A stretch of 64,000 nt of DNA from Bacillota bacterium (GTDB lineage: Bacteria; Sysuimicrobiota; Sysuimicrobiia; Sysuimicrobiales; Segetimicrobiaceae), in NCBI GenBank assembly GCA_021324295.1, contig JAJPJJ010000011.1, positions 1 to 64,000 on the forward strand, in the 5' to 3' direction. The notes under the pieces were generated by a model that saw nothing but the letters and a program-made list of their open reading frames with translations, did no database searches and had not been told where the DNA came from. The position numbers and the translations under genes are program-made. This document shows, piece after piece, positions 8,288 to 16,085 of the stretch (its first letter is position 1; every line of letters starts with the position of its first letter).

Positions 8288-9236
8288 TTTCGTCCGACGC
8301 CTTGCGTCGGCCGCCGCGGGCGTGACAGCGATCTCGGGCGGGACCGCTTCTGCCGGTCCCCGGCGGAGCCGAGCCCGATCGGGACGTGCGGGGGAGGTCG
8401 CGCGAGATATGGGGCGGGATTGGGCCTCCGGGCTCAGGGACGCAAGGCGGTACGCAGTGAGGGCGGCCCTGCGCCGCATGATACCGTGCCATCTCACGCT
8501 CTTACGGAAGATATTCAAGAGCTCTCCGATCGGATTGCCCTACTGGCTCTGCTGGCGACGGGCCTTGGGCCTCCTCACCAGGGCGCCCAACCCGTTGAGC
8601 CCGCCGCACGACCTGCTGTATCGTAGCGGCAGGCCGGTGGCCGTGCCAGAACTCGCGGGGTTGGTGACGGCGGACATGCTCAGCGGTTGGACGCTCGACG
8701 CCGAGAGCATCTCCTTAGTGTGGATGCTGCTGGGGCGGGACGCACCCTCCCTGATCCTCGAATGCGGCTCGGGGGTGAGCACGCTGGTCTTTGCCCGGTT
8801 TGCGTCGTTAGCCTGTTCCCGGGGTCGCCGTTGCAGCGTCATGTCCATGGAGCAGGACCAGCAGATCAGAGAGAAGGTGGACGTGGAGCTGGCGCAGGCC
8901 GGTCTCCGTCAATTTGCCAGAGTGTGTCACGTGCCTCTCCGCGACGGATCGGATTACGACGCGGAGGCCGTGGGCGCGGCGCTGGCGCTCGTGCCGCGTC
9001 GCCACGCGGACTTCGTGTTCATCGACGGACCGTACGGTCCACCCGGATGCCGCGCTCACACCCTCACCACGCTGCTTCCGTACCTGCGCAACGGTGCTCG
9101 ATGGCTCATGGACGATGCCTTTCGGGACGGCGAGCTGTCTATTCTGCGGCGGTGGGCGGCGTGCGAATCGCTTACGGTCACGGGGATCTACCCGATCGGC
9201 AAGGGATTGGCGACTGGTTCCGTACGCCTCGGATAG
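8268..9236 (+). CDS. Class I SAM methyltransferase-like protein
   Basis: The protein has 322 residues. The core, from about residue 155, has LILECGSGVSTLVFAR (motif I, nucleotide-binding glycine loop), a VMSMEQD acidic strand end, and ADFVFIDGPYGPPG. This pattern is seen in methyltransferase-24-type and related small-molecule or sugar methyltransferases. The C-terminus (GARWLMDDAF) continues the Rossmann sheet. The N-terminal 75 residues are Arg/Ala-rich and may not be translated; an ATG at about residue 48 is an alternative start. The 20-base overlap with the DUF4038 gene suggests translational coupling, so the two may act in one glycan-related process. The target is unknown. Confidence 0.7.
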   Translation: MSHRLLDFVRRLASAAAGVTAISGGTASAGPRRSRARSGRAGEVARDMGRDWASGLRDARRYAVRAALRRMIPCHLTLLRKIFKSSPIGLPYWLCWRRALGLLTRAPNPLSPPHDLLYRSGRPVAVPELAGLVTADMLSGWTLDAESISLVWMLLGRDAPSLILECGSGVSTLVFARFASLACSRGRRCSVMSMEQDQQIREKVDVELAQAGLRQFARVCHVPLRDGSDYDAEAVGAALALVPRRHADFVFIDGPYGPPGCRAHTLTTLLPYLRNGARWLMDDAFRDGELSILRRWAACESLTVTGIYPIGKGLATGSVRLG

Positions 9237-9390
9237 TTCAGAGCGGCAGGTGCGAGCTCGCACGCTCGCAGATCCGATCGCCACCGAAGCCCCGCCGGGT
9301 GATGCGTCACGGACGGCGCCGGTTTCGGATCGTGCGCCAGCGCCGACGGCAGCACCGACCACCGGGAGACCGCCACCCGCAAGACTTCGG

Positions 9391-9478
9391 TGGCGGAGGG
9401 AGGGAGATTCGAACTCCCGAGGGGTCACCCCCTAGCGGTTTTCAAGACCGCCGCATTCGCCCGCTCTGCCATCCCTCC
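9391..9478 (-). tRNA. tRNA-Ser (anticodon UGA)
   Basis: The 88-base gene includes the encoded CCA. The acceptor stem GGAGGGA pairs with TCCCTCC, the anticodon loop reads CTTGAAA (anticodon TGA), the long variable arm TAGGGGGTGACCCCTC is of class II serine type, and the T-loop is GTTCGAATC. It decodes UCA and, with wobble, other UCN codons. Confidence 0.96.
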
Positions 9479-9484
9479 GGCGGC

Positions 9485-9514
9485 AGTATAGCATCCGCGT
9501 CTCGCCCGCCACAA
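9485..9514 (-). promoter_or_regulatory. Promoter of tRNA-Ser
   Basis: On the minus strand TTGTGG and TATACT are separated by 18 bases, and the -10 box ends six bases before the tRNA 5' end. The -10 box fits sigma-70 consensus well; the -35 box matches it only at TTG. Confidence 0.65.
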
Positions 9515-9539
9515 GGATACGGCGCTCGCAGCGGTTGCC

Positions 9540-10808
9540 TCAGATCTGACTCCGGGACGATCCGATCGCGGCCGCGACGCCGAGGCCGGCTATGACGGCG
9601 GCCAGGCCCAGGGGCGCGCAGAGCACGAACGGCCCGACGATGCCCAACAGCGCCGCGGCGCCCCCCATGAGCGGGCCGATGAAGAACCCCAGGTCCCCGG
9701 AGCTGTTGTAGACTCCCATCGCGGTCGTGTAGCGGTCGCGCGGGCTGAGCCTGGCCATGAGCGTCGTGAATGTCACGGGCACGAGACCACCGACGAACCC
9801 GTAGACGGCCCCAGCCAGAAGCAGCGCCGTCGTGCTGTGGAGCAGGGGCACCAGCAACGCGATCGCGCTCCGGCCCGCGAGCCCGGGCAGGACCAACCGC
9901 TCCGGGCCCCACCGGTCTGCGAGGCGCCCGGTGGGGATCTGGACCAGCGCGTAGGTGAGGCCCTGCACCGCGAATACCTCTCCGACAACCAGCACCCCGA
10001 GCCCCTGCGTCGCGGCGTAGAGCGGCAGGAAGGTGGACCAGATCCCGGTCACCGCGTAGTACAGGTGGTTGGCGAGGCAGAGGCGGAAGACGGTGGGATG
10101 CCGGAGCACCGCCCCGACGCCGCTCGCCGTGAGCCGCAGCGTAGGCCGCCCGGGCGTCGTGGTCGCAAAGATGACCGGCAGGATGATCAGGCTGATCCCC
10201 GCGCCGAGGTAGAATACCACCCGGTCGCCGTAGCGAGCGCCGACCACGCCTCCGATCGCCGGGCCGGCCAGGAAGCCCACCGACGTGAGAAACCAGAACA
10301 CGCCAAACGCTCGGCCCCGCGTTTCCTCCGAAGCGGCGGCGGCGACCGACGCATGAAGCGGAGCCCACATCAACGCGCGAGAGGCGCCGACGCCCGCCAG
10401 CGCCCCGCCGACCGCGGCCGCGGCCCGCGCCTGCGCGACCCCGATCATCGCGGCCGCGTTGGCGAGCAGCCCGCCCAGCAGCGTCCAGCGCCTGCCGAAC
10501 ATCCCGGCGACGCGGCCGACCTCCAGCTCCACGATACCCATCGCCAGGCTCAACAGGCTGACGAGGATGCCGACCTGCGTGGCCGTGTAGCCGATGCGGG
10601 ACAGGTGCAGGGGGAGGACCGGCAGGACGACCTGCCAGGAGATCGCAAGCAGGAATCCGGTAGTCCCAAGGAGCGCGATGCGCACGGCCAGCGGTTGTCC
10701 CCTGGCGGCCGGCGCTCGCGCAACCGCGATGGCCTCCGGGACGGGTGCCTCGGAGGCGGGCGCTGGGCCGAAGGTCGCGGAAGGGTCGGGATCGTGGCTC
10801 GTTCCCAT
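9540..10808 (-). CDS. MFS transporter (drug/metabolite efflux type)
   Basis: This 422-residue protein has 12 predicted membrane helices. Conserved MFS loop signatures are visible: GRVAGMFGRRWTLLGG after helix 2, and IPTGRLADRWGPERL in the second half at the equivalent position, showing the internal duplication. PAIGGVVGARYG resembles the motif C of antiporters. It probably exports small molecules with proton exchange. The track start at 11231 adds 141 residues that overlap two plus-strand genes, so I use the ATG at 10808. The neighbouring plus-strand gene at 10899 diverges from it across 90 bases. Confidence 0.85.
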   Translation of the reverse strand: MGTSHDPDPSATFGPAPASEAPVPEAIAVARAPAARGQPLAVRIALLGTTGFLLAISWQVVLPVLPLHLSRIGYTATQVGILVSLLSLAMGIVELEVGRVAGMFGRRWTLLGGLLANAAAMIGVAQARAAAAVGGALAGVGASRALMWAPLHASVAAAASEETRGRAFGVFWFLTSVGFLAGPAIGGVVGARYGDRVVFYLGAGISLIILPVIFATTTPGRPTLRLTASGVGAVLRHPTVFRLCLANHLYYAVTGIWSTFLPLYAATQGLGVLVVGEVFAVQGLTYALVQIPTGRLADRWGPERLVLPGLAGRSAIALLVPLLHSTTALLLAGAVYGFVGGLVPVTFTTLMARLSPRDRYTTAMGVYNSSGDLGFFIGPLMGGAAALLGIVGPFVLCAPLGLAAVIAGLGVAAAIGSSRSQI

Positions 10809-10898
10809 AACCGGGGGATAGTTCGGAGCCCGGCGCGGCGAGTCCTGGACCAGGGTAGTGAACGCCCGCGCCGCGGAAACCGTACACAGAGAGGAGAC

Positions 10899-11222
10899 AT
10901 GATCGGCAGCGTTTCCCCCTGGGCGCGTCCGCTCGCGGCGCTGGCAGCCGCCGGCCTGTTGGCCGTGCTGCCGGGGCGAGTCCCGGCGCCCGGCCGGCCC
11001 TTCGGTCCGCCGCTGCCGCCGGTGCTCGGGTCCACCGGCGATCAGCCGCTGGATGCTGAGGCGCTGGCCGGGCTTCCTTCGGTTCCTCCGCCGGCAGCGT
11101 GCCGGGGCCTTCAGGCTGGCCGCACGCGGTGGCACGCGGCCGAGAGCCTCCTCGATGCCGACCATGATCTGCTGCGCGCTTGTATCACGCGGATCGCGCT
11201 CCCTCCGCCCGGAAGCCTCTGA
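10899..11222 (+). CDS. Small exported protein of unknown function
   Basis: This gene is hidden inside a longer spurious ORF in the track. An ATG at 10899 follows AGAGAGGAGAC, a strong ribosome-binding site. The 107-residue product begins with a hydrophobic stretch (PLAALAAAGLLAVLPG) that fits a signal peptide, then a Pro/Gly-rich segment, then a helical tail with two cysteines (PPAACRGLQ, later LLRACITR) that could form a disulfide after export. I recognise no family. It diverges from the MFS gene and precedes another small gene by about 100 bases. Confidence 0.5.
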   Translation: MIGSVSPWARPLAALAAAGLLAVLPGRVPAPGRPFGPPLPPVLGSTGDQPLDAEALAGLPSVPPPAACRGLQAGRTRWHAAESLLDADHDLLRACITRIALPPPGSL

Positions 11223-11323
11223 TCGGCCCACGCCTCGCCTGGATCACCGGCCCGCCGCCCCCGGCCGCGGAGCGCCGGTGGGGCCTGACTGCCTCGTGCA
11301 ATCCAGTAGGGAGGGAGGATACG

Positions 11324-11662
11324 ATGGGATTCATGGATCTCTTTCGCAAGGGGACGGGACGCCGCGCGATGCGCCTCATCGGGCGCATCGCCGACGAGCC
11401 GCAGATCGTCACCGTCGAGGGGTCGAAATACATGATCTTTCACATCGCCGAAGCGGCCGGAACAGAGTTCCGGCTGAAGATGCTGCCGACCACTCCGAGG
11501 CGGCGGAAGGGCGACAGGGTGGAGGTCACGTGGACCCCGAACGGCAGTGGCCCGGCCGTGGTGGAGACCCTCTACGCCGCGCCAGACACGGCCGCTGCCC
11601 GCAGGCGCAACCAGGAGTATCTTGCGAGCATCGAGGCGCAGGACGGCACCGACACGCGTTGA
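11324..11662 (+). CDS. Small basic hypothetical protein
   Basis: The ATG at 11324 follows GGGAGGGAGGATACG. The 112-residue product has alternating beta-type patches (AMRLIGRIADEPQIVTV, KYMIFHIAEA, DRVEVTW) resembling a small barrel such as an OB or SH3-like fold, then a charged helical tail. No active-site motif is visible and I do not recognise the family. The track start at 11180 reaches back over the previous gene's end and lacks a binding site. Confidence 0.6.
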   Translation: MGFMDLFRKGTGRRAMRLIGRIADEPQIVTVEGSKYMIFHIAEAAGTEFRLKMLPTTPRRRKGDRVEVTWTPNGSGPAVVETLYAAPDTAAARRRNQEYLASIEAQDGTDTR

Positions 11663-11704
11663 GACGGTCCGCCGCGGCGTCCCGCGCCTCGGCATCCCGG
11701 TTCT

Positions 11705-11733
11705 TTGACACGGTTGGGCGCCCCCGATATACT
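11705..11733 (+). promoter_or_regulatory. Consensus promoter of tRNA-Ala
   Basis: TTGACA and TATACT are separated by exactly 17 bases, and the -10 box ends 13 bases before the tRNA 5' end. This is a nearly perfect sigma-70-type promoter and shows that the organism uses the standard consensus. Confidence 0.88.
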
Positions 11734-11746
11734 TGGTCTGCGCCGT

Positions 11747-11821
11747 GGGGACGTAGCTCAGCGGGAGAGCACCTGCTTTGCACGCAGGGGGTCGCGGGTT
11801 CGAGTCCCGCCGTCTCCACCA
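11747..11821 (+). tRNA. tRNA-Ala (anticodon UGC)
   Basis: The 75-base gene includes the encoded CCA. The acceptor GGGGACG pairs with CGTCTCC with one G-U pair, which is at position 3-70, the identity element of tRNA-Ala. The anticodon loop is TTTGCAC with TGC, and the T-loop is GTTCGAGTC. Confidence 0.97.
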
Positions 11822-11839
11822 CAGGCCAAGACTAGCACG

Positions 11840-12080
11840 CCTTTCGCCTGCCCGCGGTGAGTGCGACGACGTGCGCCCAGCTTCACGGCCAGACAGTCGC
11901 CCTCCCGGTTGAACAGGAGCAGCGGATGGTGGCAGGTCGATTCAAAGTCCCGTTGTAGGCGCTCTGTCCCCGCTGACCATAGACGGGGATCTCGGTGCTG
12001 TCGATGTCGAGCACCACGCGCCGCGGGGACCCCATCGCTTCCACCCGCGCGCTCAGCTCCCGGTTGATCACGGCCGTCAC
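11840..12080 (-). pseudogene. IS1380-family transposase relic, frameshifted
   Basis: The minus strand encodes VVLDIDSTEIPVYGQ and QSAYNG in one frame, then FESTCHHPLLLFNREGDC and LAVKL in another. In intact IS1380-type transposases these segments are continuous, and the first contains the conserved DIDSTE acidic motif. A frameshift separates them here, only about 80 codons remain, and no terminal inverted repeats are seen. The relic abuts the 3' end of tRNA-Ala, where the parent element probably inserted. No protein is expected from it. Confidence 0.8.
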
Positions 12081-12353
12081 ACACGAACCACACGTACCCG
12101 TGGGACAACCGGGAAGTCCTCGTCCTGAGCGTACACTGGCAGGCCGTGCACTGCCGCGGTGCGGCGGCCCAGGCGTCCATGATCTTGGGGCGTCTACACA
12201 CCCCCGGGCCGCGTCTCCGGGGCATCCACCGCCTGCCGCGCGTGCCGGCGCGGGCGCGGGGCTCGGCAGGCGCGTTCATGGGAGAACAATGGGGGAGGCG
12301 ACGGCGACAGGCAAAGAGGAGCGAGGTTCGCCGCTCACCGGACGCGAACAGGC

Positions 12354-13397
12354 TCACCGAGTGTCAGCCGCAAGGCGGGGCATCACCTTTTCGGCGAAGG
12401 GCACGATCACCTTTTCGTGTTCCACTTCTGACCGCGGAGCGGAAAAACACCTCAGCCAGATCTCGTCGATGCCGAAGGAGTTGATCTCCTTGATCTTCTG
12501 GATGCAATCCTCGGCTGTGCCCGCGATCGAGAAGCGCTTGATGACATCGTCCGTGAGATACGTCCGGTCCCGATACGCCACCTCCAAGCCTGCCTGGCCC
12601 ATGCCGCGACACTTCCTGAGGAAAGACGGCAGTGCTTGGTCAAAGCCGTCAAGGATGACAGGATAGGCCGCGGGAGAAGTATTCAACAGTGCTTGGGTGA
12701 CGAACGGCCTGACGTTTTCCACGGCTTGCCGCCCGTCGTCCGAGATCGAGGTGTAGACCCACGAGATCAATCGCACGTCCTCCACGCGCCTGCCCGCCTT
12801 CTTGGCCCCGGCCCGCACGCGCTCGATCGCGAACGCCAGCTGCGCTCCCGACACGTAGGTCGCTATGATCGCGCCGTCTGCGATTTCGCCGGCGAGCTCG
12901 AGGTTCAGCGGACTTCTGCTTGCGACGAGTATCGGGATGTCCGGCCGTACGTCGAACCCCAGTCGGGCGTCGGTGAGCCTGTACAGGCGGCCGTCGAAGT
13001 TGACGGTTTCCCCGCGGAACAGCCCCCTGATCATCGTGACGGTCTCACGGAGCGCGTCGTTGACGTGCTTCCGCTCAAGATGCATCTGGGCGAAACCGGA
13101 TCCTCCGGCACCCAGGGCGAGCAGGGCCCGTCCCTCCGAAAGCTCGTCGAGGCTTGCGATCGCAACGGCCAGCATCGCAGGGATCCGGCAGAACGGATCG
13201 GACACGCATGGCCCGAGCTTGATCGTCGTGGTGTTCAGGGCGTCAGCTGCGAGCGTGACGAAGACGTCCTTCTCGCCCGAGAATCGCTGGTCGGCGTGCA
13301 CGAAGTGCTCGAAGCCGAGCTCCTCGGCCAGCTTCGCCAGCGAGGCCACCTTCTTCAGCGGTTCCACCGGCGCCATCCCTACGCCAAACCTGACCAT
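12354..13397 (-). CDS. LLM-class F420/FMN-dependent oxidoreductase
   Basis: This 347-residue luciferase-like monooxygenase (TIM-barrel) has GFEHFVHADQRF near the start, LGPCVSDPFCRIPAMLA, the SEGRALLALGAGGSG loop and PILVASRSPLNLELAGEIADGAI, all hallmarks of the 5,10-methylene-H4MPT reductase-like branch. Members oxidise or cleave organic substrates with reduced flavin or F420; sequence alone does not decide the cofactor. I chose the ATG at 13397, seven bases after the stop of the upstream DUF3830 gene. It is the last gene of the long ABC/DUF3830 operon, so it probably acts on the compound imported by it. Confidence 0.85.
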   Translation of the reverse strand: MVRFGVGMAPVEPLKKVASLAKLAEELGFEHFVHADQRFSGEKDVFVTLAADALNTTTIKLGPCVSDPFCRIPAMLAVAIASLDELSEGRALLALGAGGSGFAQMHLERKHVNDALRETVTMIRGLFRGETVNFDGRLYRLTDARLGFDVRPDIPILVASRSPLNLELAGEIADGAIIATYVSGAQLAFAIERVRAGAKKAGRRVEDVRLISWVYTSISDDGRQAVENVRPFVTQALLNTSPAAYPVILDGFDQALPSFLRKCRGMGQAGLEVAYRDRTYLTDDVIKRFSIAGTAEDCIQKIKEINSFGIDEIWLRCFSAPRSEVEHEKVIVPFAEKVMPRLAADTR

Positions 13398-13404
13398 CGG
13401 GTCG

Positions 13405-13872
13405 TCAGGCGTTCCCGTCTCTCGACGCCAGGCTGATGCGCATTTTCTCGAAGCCTTCCCTCCGCATCCGCGGGGCCTCGCGCGCGAGCTCATCGATCCC
13501 CTCGGTGATCCTTCCGACGAGGTTCGTCGCCAGTGGGCCACTCATGCCCCTGATTGCGCTGTCACGCTCGTAGACGAATCCGATGACGAGGAAGTCGCGG
13601 ACGTGCCTCGGCCACTCGGGCTTGACGAAGATGGCGGGCTTGTAGTACACGATCAGATCCCCAACGGTCTGGTAGATCGTCTGATTCTCTTCCTCGATGT
13701 GATAGGGGGCATCGAGCACGACGTAGACCTCGCGGCCGTTCTCCATGCTGTGCACGGCCTGCCGCTCGATCGGAAGGATCCCCTTGAGCCATTTCGTCGT
13801 CTTGGGCGCGTTCTTCTCGTCGAGCTGCGCAAACGCCTCGACGCGGCCCAGCGTGATCCTGACCCTCGTCAT
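13405..13872 (-). CDS. DUF3830 family protein, copy 1
   Basis: The protein has 155 residues from the ATG at 13872, which overlaps the stop of the preceding paralogue by four bases (ATGA). It shows the cyclophilin-like DUF3830 pattern: VRITLGRVEAFAQL, APKTTKWLKGILPIERQAVHSM, then a YHIEEENQTI..VGDLIVYY strand pair. The family is small and of unknown biochemical role, usually encoded near amidohydrolases and ABC importers. Unlike copies 2 and 3 it has MENG where they have NWSS or IWSG, and it keeps the VGDLIVYY core. Translational coupling implies balanced production of the three copies. Confidence 0.8.
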   Translation of the reverse strand: MTRVRITLGRVEAFAQLDEKNAPKTTKWLKGILPIERQAVHSMENGREVYVVLDAPYHIEEENQTIYQTVGDLIVYYKPAIFVKPEWPRHVRDFLVIGFVYERDSAIRGMSGPLATNLVGRITEGIDELAREAPRMRREGFEKMRISLASRDGNA

Positions 13873-14387
13873 TGGCCGAGCCTTGTCACGAGCAGCCTCT
13901 GCAGACCGGTGTGACGGACGTCTTCGCACTTCCGCGCGAACTCCCTCGGGATGTCGATGAGGGTGGCGAACAGCGTCGAGACCTGCAGATTCGAGTCTCG
14001 GCCGCTGCGGGCCGGGTCGTCTGCGGCCAGGCCGCCGCCGGCAGGGTCGCCGTAGAAGATCGCGAGTTCTGAGAGCTCCCGCTGGAACTCGGAGCTGTAG
14101 GCCAACTGCTTGCCGCGGGACATCTGGGGGGATCGCCAGAAGTAGACGATGTCACCGGGAGCGGTGGTCCCGCGCCGGACCGGTCCTTCGGGGGGGAGCC
14201 GGAGTATCTTCTCGCCGTGAAGATGCAGCATGATCTCGCGACTCGACCAGTTGGCGTGGATCGCCATCCCTTCGACCGGAAGCACGCGCCAGACCGCGTC
14301 GCATGTCTTTGGCACGATGTCGTCGTGCATCTCGGCAACGGCCCTGGTTCCGCCCAGCTCAACGAGCAGCTTCCTCATCCGACTCAC
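13869..14387 (-). CDS. DUF3830 family protein, copy 2
   Basis: The 172-residue paralogue of its two neighbours opens LLVELGGTRAVAEM, continues VPKTCDAVWRVLPVEGMAIHANWSS, and has PGDIVYFW in the core strand. It carries a longer insertion (GDPAGGGLAADDPARSG) before the C-terminal helix. The start ATG overlaps the stop of copy 3 by four bases. The three copies share low identity, so this is an old duplication or a heteromeric set rather than a recent tandem repeat. Confidence 0.8.
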   Translation of the reverse strand: MSRMRKLLVELGGTRAVAEMHDDIVPKTCDAVWRVLPVEGMAIHANWSSREIMLHLHGEKILRLPPEGPVRRGTTAPGDIVYFWRSPQMSRGKQLAYSSEFQRELSELAIFYGDPAGGGLAADDPARSGRDSNLQVSTLFATLIDIPREFARKCEDVRHTGLQRLLVTRLGQ

Positions 14388-14875
14388 TCCAGCCTCTCGA
14401 GGATGAGATCCTTCTGGCCTCGGTAGATCATGTCCTCGCAGGCCCTCGCGAAGCCCTCGAGACCCGAGGAGATGGTCGCAAAGAGGTTCACGGCTTCCGG
14501 CCCTCGCGGTCCCTGCGGCCGCGTGTCCCTGTCATAAACGATCCCTATCTCCGCGGATTCGGATCTTCCATAGGGGGCGCCCCGAAAGTAGTTGCGCGGC
14601 CGGTAGTAGTAGAAGAGGTCGCCCGGGACGGGAAGGTAGGTGAGGACGTTCTCCGGCGGAAGCACAAATGTCGGGTCCAGATGGACCAATACCTGATGCC
14701 CCGACCAAATGTCGTGGATCGCCTTGACGCGCAGGGGCAAGAGATGCCAGATCGCCTCACACGTGTTCGGACAGTCCGCCTCGAGAAGATCTGCGACGGC
14801 AGAGATACCTTCATCCGGAAAGGAAATCCGGATCTTCCGGGACAGGACATGCGGATCACGTCGCGGATCGCACAC
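14384..14875 (-). CDS. DUF3830 family protein, copy 3
   Basis: The 163-residue protein is the first of three tandem DUF3830 genes in the direction of transcription. Key segments are CPNTCEAIWHLLPLRVKAIHDIWSG, LPPENVLTYLPVPGDLFYYY and NLFATISSGLEGFARACED. It fits the family consensus best, including the Trp-Ser-Gly after the His. The start is the ATG at 14875; a GTG at 14848 (before LSRKIRISF) matches the shorter N-termini of the paralogues. A 144-base gap without a gene separates it from the binding-protein gene upstream. Confidence 0.8.
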   Translation of the reverse strand: MCDPRRDPHVLSRKIRISFPDEGISAVADLLEADCPNTCEAIWHLLPLRVKAIHDIWSGHQVLVHLDPTFVLPPENVLTYLPVPGDLFYYYRPRNYFRGAPYGRSESAEIGIVYDRDTRPQGPRGPEAVNLFATISSGLEGFARACEDMIYRGQKDLILERLE

Positions 14876-15019
14876 CGACGCACCCCGTTGTGTCAGGCGT
14901 CAGCGAAGACCGTTCGAATCTTTGCGCTCGCGCGTCGGGCTCGGCGCCCGGTTACGCGGCACGCCCGGCGCACTGCGGGATTACTCGGCCTCCGGCGTTG
15001 CTGGGCTCTGCCGCCCCCG

Positions 15020-16033
15020 CTACTTGATGAACTGGTTCGTCCACAGCACACCTTCGCGAGTATCCGCCTGCCCGTTCAGCGCGCCGATCGACGTGAGCAC
15101 GTCGACCTGGTTTCTGACCGCCTGCTGGCTCAGCCGTCCGCCCTTCTTGATTGCGGGAACGAGCGCGTTGAACGACAGCGCCAGCGTCGCGTCATCCGTC
15201 TCGGGGAAGTAGACTTTGAGGAGGCGCAGTGCGGTCGGCCGGTCCGTCAGCATCCAGTTGTAGGCCTCGTTGAGGGACCGCGTGTAGGCCTCCACGGTGG
15301 CGGCGTGCGCGTTCGCCCACGACTTCATCGTCGCGATCGACTCGAAGGCGAAGTCCGCAAACTCCTTGGGGCCCTGTCCCGCCGAGTTTTTGATGAGCAC
15401 GGTGCCGTCGCCGTCTTTCTCAAGGATGTACGGTGCCGGTGCGGAGAGCATGAACGCGTCGATCCGCTTGCTCTTCATCGCCGCGACAAGCGCCTGGCCC
15501 CCGCCGACCTGCACGAAGGTCGCGTCCTTTTCCGGGTCGTACCCGGCCTTCCGGAGTAGGTACTGCGGGAAGAGCTGCGTCACCGCGCCCGGCCGCGTAA
15601 TGCCGAACGTGAGGCCGCGGAGCGCCCTCAGCTTGCTGTCGAGGGACGAGGCGGGGGTGACATGCAGCCGCTTGAGTACATCGTTGCGGACGACGAGGTC
15701 CATCGTCAGCGAGTTCACCATGCTATAGATCAGGATCGGGTCCTTTCCTTCCTTCTGTAGCGCCACGATATCGTCGACGCCGAGGTCGACAAACTGGACG
15801 TTGCCGCTCAAGAGCGAGGCGACGCCGAGCTTCCCGCTGTCGATCTCGACGTATTCGAAGTCCAGGCCGTTCTTTTGAAAGATCCCCTTGGCCTTGGCGA
15901 GGAGCGGGACCGCCAGGTCGATCACCTTGAAGCCCGCCTGCCGGATCTTGGTGGGCGATTGCGTCTGCGCGGCGGGAGCCGCAAGAAGGACCGCCAGCAG
16001 CAGTCCCGTAATCACGAGCCCGCTCCGCTTCAT
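15020..16033 (-). CDS. ABC substrate-binding protein, NitT/TauT type (second copy)
   Basis: The 337-residue protein has a signal peptide (SGLVITGLLLAVLLAAPAAQ) and the NMT1/SsuA-like fold: IRQAGFKVIDLAVPLLAKAKGIF, the SGKLGVASLLSGNVQFVDLG phosphate/sulfonate-type loop, and LRGLTFGITRPGA. It would bind the substrate of the adjacent permease in the periplasm. It shares N-terminal IRQAGF and C-terminal REGVLWTN with the first binding protein at 19359, so the two arose by duplication. The ATG at 16033 follows AGAGGAGGAGGAGTGCG, a strong binding site. Confidence 0.9.
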   Translation of the reverse strand: MKRSGLVITGLLLAVLLAAPAAQTQSPTKIRQAGFKVIDLAVPLLAKAKGIFQKNGLDFEYVEIDSGKLGVASLLSGNVQFVDLGVDDIVALQKEGKDPILIYSMVNSLTMDLVVRNDVLKRLHVTPASSLDSKLRALRGLTFGITRPGAVTQLFPQYLLRKAGYDPEKDATFVQVGGGQALVAAMKSKRIDAFMLSAPAPYILEKDGDGTVLIKNSAGQGPKEFADFAFESIATMKSWANAHAATVEAYTRSLNEAYNWMLTDRPTALRLLKVYFPETDDATLALSFNALVPAIKKGGRLSQQAVRNQVDVLTSIGALNGQADTREGVLWTNQFIK

Positions 16034-16085
16034 CGCACTCCTCCTCCTCTGCTGAATTGACGCCGTGCCCGTTCTCGCAGCGCCG

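Noticed and set aside
9370-9396. Inverted repeat CCGCCACC/GGTGGCGG at the tRNA-Ser 3' end.
   Set aside because: One arm includes the encoded CCA of the tRNA, so a terminator cannot be separated from chance similarity.
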